The notes under the pieces: model-generated | Database searches by the model: none | The model's input: only the letters and a program-made list of their open reading frames with translations | Told to the model about the DNA's origin: nothing | Program-made: the position numbers and the translations under genes | Source: Sanderia malayensis | Lineage: Eukaryota; Cnidaria; Scyphozoa; Semaeostomeae; Pelagiidae | Direction of reading: 5' to 3' | DNA length: 64,000 nt | Assembly (NCBI GenBank): GCA_013076295.1 | Contig: RQOL01000809.1 | Location: 165,503-229,502 of the forward strand | Part shown: positions 58,210 to 64,000 of the stretch, in pieces | How positions within the stretch are numbered: the stretch's first letter is position 1 | Layout of the letters: every line of letters begins with the position of its first letter

Positions 58210-59890
58210 AGGCTTCATCCTAGAGCGACCATCTGCACAGTTGCTCTACAGAGGGCTGCCTACCAAAACGCACATACACACATTCAAGGGTACGGGTATT
58301 GTGTGTCAACGCAGATCACGTCGCACATAAGTGTGATGTACAGCCGTTACTGGCACCTTCTAGAATGCATTCATTCTAGATAACACTGATCTGCGGAGAC
58401 CAACTGGACATTACACCCTCCACATGTCCAGGGGTGACTGCACCACACACAGCAGTCGGCACAGTCCTGAATCCTGCGTAGCGCCCGATTATTAAGAGTT
58501 ATGCGTTGCCATTTTCTCCGATATTGCCTATGGGAAAGTGGATTTCCTTACTCTGTGAAAACTGCAAGTTGTCCCTTAAGGATAGTTACTTTTTGCAAAA
58601 CATCGCACTATCAATAACATCCCCCCTCTCCTTTTAATACATGAAAACTTGATCTAAAATCTATAGGCCCCTTTAGTGTTTACTGTTATATACTTCCAAT
58701 TTCAATTGCACTTTTCACCAACAAGGAAAACTCGAACAAAGGTTACTCCTTGACGCTGGTGTTCGAGCTTTTAACTAATGTAACCGGCAATCTTATTCTT
58801 TTTTTTGCTATGTACAAACGTAATCCTCAAAACAAACGACCGCGGTTATTGAAAGAATACATTCACGCCGTGGCAGAGATGTATGCTTGCTGAGAGTGAA
58901 GTGCTATTGAAGAATCCAAATTGAGGTACTGTCATTTTGCTAAAGACGTCGCTTAACCAATCAATTTTGCAACCTGAACTACGGATTGTATGTATCAATT
59001 TTTATGGATATTGACAATTCACCAATTTTAATAGTAGACTATATCATGACTCAACCTTCGCATTCGTACTTCGCATACAATACAAATATCTATCCACGTC
59101 CTTTCAAAACATGTTTTTTGTACTGTATTGTATATCTTTCAGATCTTCCGCATTAATAATAAGGTTTTTAAATTAGCGATTTACGTTTCAATAGAAGATG
59201 CCAGGATGTATTTATCATCGTTACAGTTTCAATATTCATATATTTGTGTATTTGTCCCATATAAATCTCCATTCAATAATATCATAACAAAATTTATTGA
59301 CTTCGTTTTTAATTAGATGCATTTCTGCTAAGATCATTGAAACGAGGCGAGACTTCTGTCTCCATTTCAAACGCCTTTGTGCTGTCTATGTATGATTTTC
59401 ATCTATGTTATGTCTCATCATCGCACTATTGTTGCCTGTCGGGTCTAAGTTTTGTCTGCCAACAATGGCATCGAGTTGGATTTTGTTGCTGAACTCAATG
59501 AAATTATACCTCATAAAGCCTTCCTGGCTCAAAGGAAACAACTACCTTGCTGTTCACCAAAGGTAATAAGGTTCATTTTCATTTGGACAATCAAACAATG
59601 GATATTTAGATATAAGCGAATTTATACTGAAATGAGAGAAAATAAAGCTCATGTATACCCTTATTGACTTAAAGGAGACAACTAGGCTGCTATGAATCAG
59701 AGGTCAACAATTATATTTTCATTCATCCCTTTAATTTGATATGTTGAATGGAAATTGCTTAGCTTGGCCATTTCTACTTTACTCACGGTTTACATATATT
59801 TGTTAGGCCAGAATTCTAAATTTCCAATGTTTTTTCATATTTGTTTCAGAATGTGCATTGCTCTACAATTTCCTGGTTTTTTTGTATATT
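58210..59890 (+). other. 3' flank of the Helitron, copy 2
   Basis: Collinear with 25363-27055 to within small indels, including the palindrome 58359-58380 and ATTCCTGG-type sequence past 59860 where contig 1 has already ended. No gene is supported. Confidence 0.5.
58359..58380. repeat. Short perfect palindrome downstream of helicase stop, copy 2
   Basis: Same TCTAGAATG-CATT-CATTCTAGA sequence as at 25513-25534. Confidence 0.7.
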
Positions 59891-62800
59891 TTAATTTATT
59901 ACTTTGTGCTTCTTTGTTTTACAAGAAAGCCATTGATATCCCACATGAACCTGCTTTCATTTTGTTTATAATGTTTAATTGTTGTATGTACATGAAGGAA
60001 ACCAGTGAAAGTCAAGTTCAAGCCCTGGGAAAATCCACACTTTATTTACTTACCACCTTCCTCATTGCACATGCATTGCATATCTCTTTTGTCTACCACA
60101 CTCATTAATGCTCTTTTCCTATTTTTTGTACAGATTCATTTAGTCAAAGGCAATGGAAAATTCAATCAATGGTTCAAAATGTTCTCTTCAAATTATTTCC
60201 CAAGTCAGGTATAATATTCAAGGTATGATGCTCTCTGTTCCAATAATAGATAAATCAATTAATGCACCTTGCTTGAAAAGCAGACTGAATAAATAAAGGC
60301 TAATAATATTTCTACATTGACTACCACTAAATGTTTTCTTAACGAATCACTTACAGTATTCTAAACCTGTAGGTACTTAATTCTTCCTCATTGTCACTTA
60401 ATGATGTTCCTTATCAGGCAGATGTGTTGTCAGAACTCAGTGTGCCAGGACAGACGGCAATGATTTCACAACCATTACACACACATTTTCAAATTTAGTG
60501 GGAAGCATACATTGTATCAATCACTGATAGAATCCTCCATTACATGGACAAAACAAGCTAAGATGGCTCTTACCACACAAGCAAACATTATTAATGCATT
60601 TTAATAATCTATATGTGCATAAATATGTCTTTTTATCTTACTTGAATATTGAGAGTCTTGCATGATAAGTTTCCCATTGTAGATATCTTTTTAACCAGAA
60701 CCTCATAGTGTATGGTGTCTCCTCATTCATTCACTGTGGAAGTGCTTGACAAAGTATTTCTGTTTTTTTTAATCAACAACATTCTAATTGTATATATCAT
60801 TGACACTTGCTTATGTTTTCAGTATGTAACACTGTATTACATGAACTGTACTACCATCTTACAATGTGTCTTATATCATAAAGAGCTTTCCCATACAATT
60901 AACATGCAAGCACAGAAACTTATTGAATCCTCAGACAATTACAACATAATGGCAACTGAAGTTACAACTTTTTATAAGGAACCTACATGTATAAGGTAGA
61001 AAACTTAAGGAACGTTTACTACTAAGCCAAATCACTAAGCATCTTTTATTTTAGTATATTAATATTTCCGCATATTTAAAATTAGGAAGCCGGTTCCATT
61101 GATTTTCAGTACTTTTACATTATTTGAAGCTTCTTCATGTGTTAACCTCTTATCCTTTCACATAGCAAAACGATGAATTTGAATGCTTTTCTTGCGTCTC
61201 TACTAATTATGTCCACCAAATGCCAAACTTAAAATTAAAGACCTTTTACAACTACAAGTGGTCAAAGGATCTCAAAATAACGAACTTAAACAACTAGGCC
61301 CTCAGCTAGGTTCCTTATAAAAAAGTGTATTCTCATCAATGTAATTGTAATTCTAATAGTTATCGCATAATTCAAGTTTTGTTGCTCTTGAAACTACAAT
61401 CACAATACAATCAATGCAGCACCACGTAATGTCCTGGAGCTAATACTATTATCATCAGATTTCACGGGAATTTCGGCGTCCTAGCAACAACAATAGCGGC
61501 GCGAAATTTAAAATTTTCTTGCGTCATAGAGGACTTAGCGTGCGTAAAAATTTTTTTCAACTCACCACAGAAAAACACAATTTACGTAAGTACATGTATT
61601 TTTAATGTTGCTTTTACTTTCACATGAAAATACAGGCTATTTATAACTAAACAGCTTTAAAAAAGCTCAAAGTGCTATATTTATGTCACAATTGCCATTG
61701 CAGTGGATATTATCACAATAACAATTTTATCCTTTACAGGTTCACTTGAAATAGATATTTCGACTACTGCTACGTAAGTTCATGTATTCAGTTCTGCATT
61801 TTCTGCCTTTAGTCTCTCCTCTTCATTGTAAGAAAGATAATTATTATTCATTATCTGCAGAAAAAAATGTGTCATATTAATACATTAAAAGTATATATTA
61901 TTGAACATCAAGAGAACGCAGAGGCAAATTCAAACAACTGATAGCCTATTAACTCACCTTTCATTGAATGACAATGACAATATTTTATATATAGTGTAAC
62001 ATGGATATGAAATGAATTGCCATCTGAAAATGAGCTGAAATGCACTTCTGGGCTGAAGTTGCCAACAATGTGCAAAGGAGCCCACATGATTCATTGTGGT
62101 GAGGAAACAAGGTGAAATTGAAATTACCTTCATCTTTATATTGATAAATTTAATAAATGTTGTGAATAGCAAGGTTATCCAACTGCTTTACAAGAAAACA
62201 CAATTGTATCCTATCTTTAACAAATTGAGTCACTCTTCTAAATTCATGTCCTATTGTCGTAGCTCTTCAACTTCAAAGATATTCTCACTGAAAGAGAATG
62301 TGGCAGAAATTCAATGCATTAAAAGAGAACCAAGTTCAATTTGTGAGCCTCGAAGGAGGCACCTCTCACAAAATGAAATAGCGTAAGTTGAATGCTAAAT
62401 ACCCACCTCATCCGTTCGTAAAACATATTGCTCACTTTAAACTTTCTGAAACAATGTATTCTTTCCTACAGCACATGTAAGAAATAAAATAAAAATTCTT
62501 AAAAAAAAGATTCAAAAAATAAAAAAGAAAACAAAAAATAAACAAAAATGAAGAACACAAGGTGCATGTGGGCAGATGTGCCAACAAAGAAATTTTATCT
62601 TGGTCAGGGGAGAACAGAACAAGTATTAACTGTAATTTGTTCATGTTTGTTTTTGTTCGTTTTCTTCACTGTTATTTGTTTTTTTGGTTAATTAATGTTT
62701 AAATGTGCAGATTTGATACCAATTAATAATAATAAATTGCAAATAATAACAAGACTATTACCTTTAAAAACAATGCATTTCGCCAACATTGCTTTAAACT

Positions 62801-63290
62801 CTTCTTAACATCCTGTGACACAAACCTAAAATTTGCAAGAATGTACTTCAAAACCCGTCTTTATAAATGAACTAGATGGCCTTTCGCATGCGTCATGGCT
62901 CCTATATTTCAATACTTACCTAAAGAAGCAGTCAACAATTCCCTTCTTTGACAATCGCACCCACAAAATTATTGCACTACCTAAATTCACGAATAATAAT
63001 GTAATAAAACGTAAGAAGCACAAATCTTATCTCATTTTCCAGTGCAGACAATGTCTAACTCTAGCATCCGTTTTCTTAAATGTGGCCTACTCTCAAGGGA
63101 TTTTATGAATACTATATTTCCTCAAGTCTTATACGCTGGGAAAATGAATCAAAACCTTCACAAAACCCTACAGATTATTTTAAAGATGTAACTTGAAAGA
63201 TCGCAATGATATAAACGATGTGGCAACCTACTTACCATCGCCAGTGACCAGTGAAAGCAGAAAAGACGAAAGGAAGGACGCAATGCCATG
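59891..63290. other. AT-rich region without supported gene
   Basis: Unique to this end of the window. Short frames (60-117 codons) have no recognisable domains and biased AT-driven composition. A GC-richer spot at 61480-61560 (GCGGCGCGAAATTT, GCGTCATAGAGG) looks promoter-like and is followed by GTAAGT donor-like sites (61586, 61774), so a first exon of a host gene is possible. An A-rich tract lies at 62490-62560. Confidence 0.5.
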
Positions 63291-64000
63291 CAGTGTTCTT
63301 TGTTGAGTTCAGTCTTCTTTTCTTTCATGGGTGGGTCTGGGTGGGTTGATTGTTAGCCATCCAGCTCAATCAGATAATTACGTCCAAACGGGGTGCATAA
63401 CAATAGAATTTGTGTATGATTTTGATTTATGCTATGTTTCGTCAACGTAGCAATTTTCATCTGTCGTGGTTTGCCTGCCTAATATTCGTTTCCAAATCTT
63501 GGATCGCAACGGAACTTGAAGGCTGAAAGTAAGAGAAAGTAAAGCTGAAGAAACATTCATTTTGCCGCAGCTCAGGGGTAAGTAGCTTTATTTTTAGTTT
63601 CACCCCATTCAAGTTCCCATATAATTGCTTAGGCCAATTGTATTTCACCATTAACATATAGTTTCTTGAGGCCAAAATTGGACAACTCCGCTTATGTTTC
63701 AATGGCTTTATATTTAATGTTTGGAAAGAGTGTTTAATGCTGTACCCAATGTTCAGTGGCTTTAATTTTGTTAAAATTTTTCGTTGACGGTTCTTTTCAT
63801 TTTGTGGCTGCCTTCTTTGCCTTACCAGCCAAGCCCAATACTCTTATGAAACTCCTTTCCCCATGCAATTCCCATCCCATTGATGATGATTATGAAGTAT
63901 TTTTGCATTCGTTATCCACGGTGTCTGGTGCTTATCCTTATGTTCTATATGATTGAAACTAACGTAAAACCAATCCCACCCGTGGAAATCTTTTGCCGTG
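63290..64000 (+). repeat. Diverged relative of the Helitron 3' flank
   Basis: GTGTATGATTTTGATTTATG, CATCTGTCGTGG and TGCCTGCCTAA near 63410-63485, and TTAACATATAGTTTCTTGAG near 63650, follow the order of matches at 26545-26620 and 26940-26990. The relation is by eye and the level of divergence is high. The rest to 64000 has no supported gene. Confidence 0.45.

Larger units (their letters stand above)
50190..59890 (+). mobile_element. Protein-coding Helitron with flanks, copy 2 (ends not resolved)
   Basis: Same eight-exon plan as copy 1 (exons 52064-58209). The helicase Walker A, both HUH histidines and both Rep tyrosines are present. Breaks are mostly single-base indels at places where copy 1 is in frame (exons 1-3, several in 5 and 6, two in 7). 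Neither copy is intact, but between them every domain is seen in an open form. Confidence 0.8.

Noticed and set aside
62833..63108. A 91-codon frame in the right flank.
   Set aside because: No homology that I recognise, no splice or start context, and length within chance in AT-rich sequence.

Overview
This window looks like repeat-dense, AT-rich animal nuclear DNA, most plausibly from a marine invertebrate such as a cnidarian. That guess rests on the mix of mobile elements (BEL/Pao retroelement, intron-containing Helitron, Academ-like XPG-nuclease transposon, tandem-repeat-bearing Helitron relatives) and on GT-AG introns with consistent phase. I found no host gene, tRNA or rRNA that I can defend.

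Layout, left arm: positions 1-520 and 5841-11555 are one AT-rich tandem satellite built on a short core motif (AAATTGTGGGAATGAATG). Between them sit a decayed minus-strand transposon-type gene with a FEN1/XPG-like nuclease end (509-4687) and a 420-bp terminal-inverted-repeat element (5421-5840). A 5'-truncated BEL/Pao retroelement (11556-15546, minus) lies in the satellite. It is abutted by a Helitron-like non-autonomous unit (15547-17228) and then by a protein-coding Helitron (exons 19109-25362) with zinc finger, HUH/Y2 Rep and PIF1-type helicase.

A 100-N gap (27056-27155) follows. The sequence after it repeats the same order from the satellite onward: satellite 27156-31004, BEL 31005-34991, Helitron-like units 35010-50190, Helitron exons 52064-58209 and its 3' flank to about 59890. 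The first contig ends where the second still continues. This is what two haplotypes of one locus, placed one after the other in a scaffold, would look like; a real tandem segmental duplication is the alternative. The chief difference between the copies is that the first has one truncated Helitron-like unit and the second has six head-to-tail units.

The most interesting structure is that head-to-tail array (35010-50190). Each unit starts TCTATATATA or a close variant and five of the six end in a GC-rich hairpin followed by CTAG, with the next unit starting at the very next base. The units carry a 14-bp GGG-containing minisatellite, TATG microsatellite and one to four copies of a ~107-bp 3'-end-like module. 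Seven of twelve modules end in CTCATG, CCCATG or CTCATATATG instead of CTAG, and a stem in the module shows a compensatory base-pair change. This suggests rolling-circle units whose end signal has been copied internally and may be read through.

All protein-coding remains carry frameshifts or stops. Many Helitron indels are private to one copy, so some may be consensus errors and not true decay. Positions 59890-64000 are AT-rich, with no supported gene and one diverged relative of the Helitron 3' flank.
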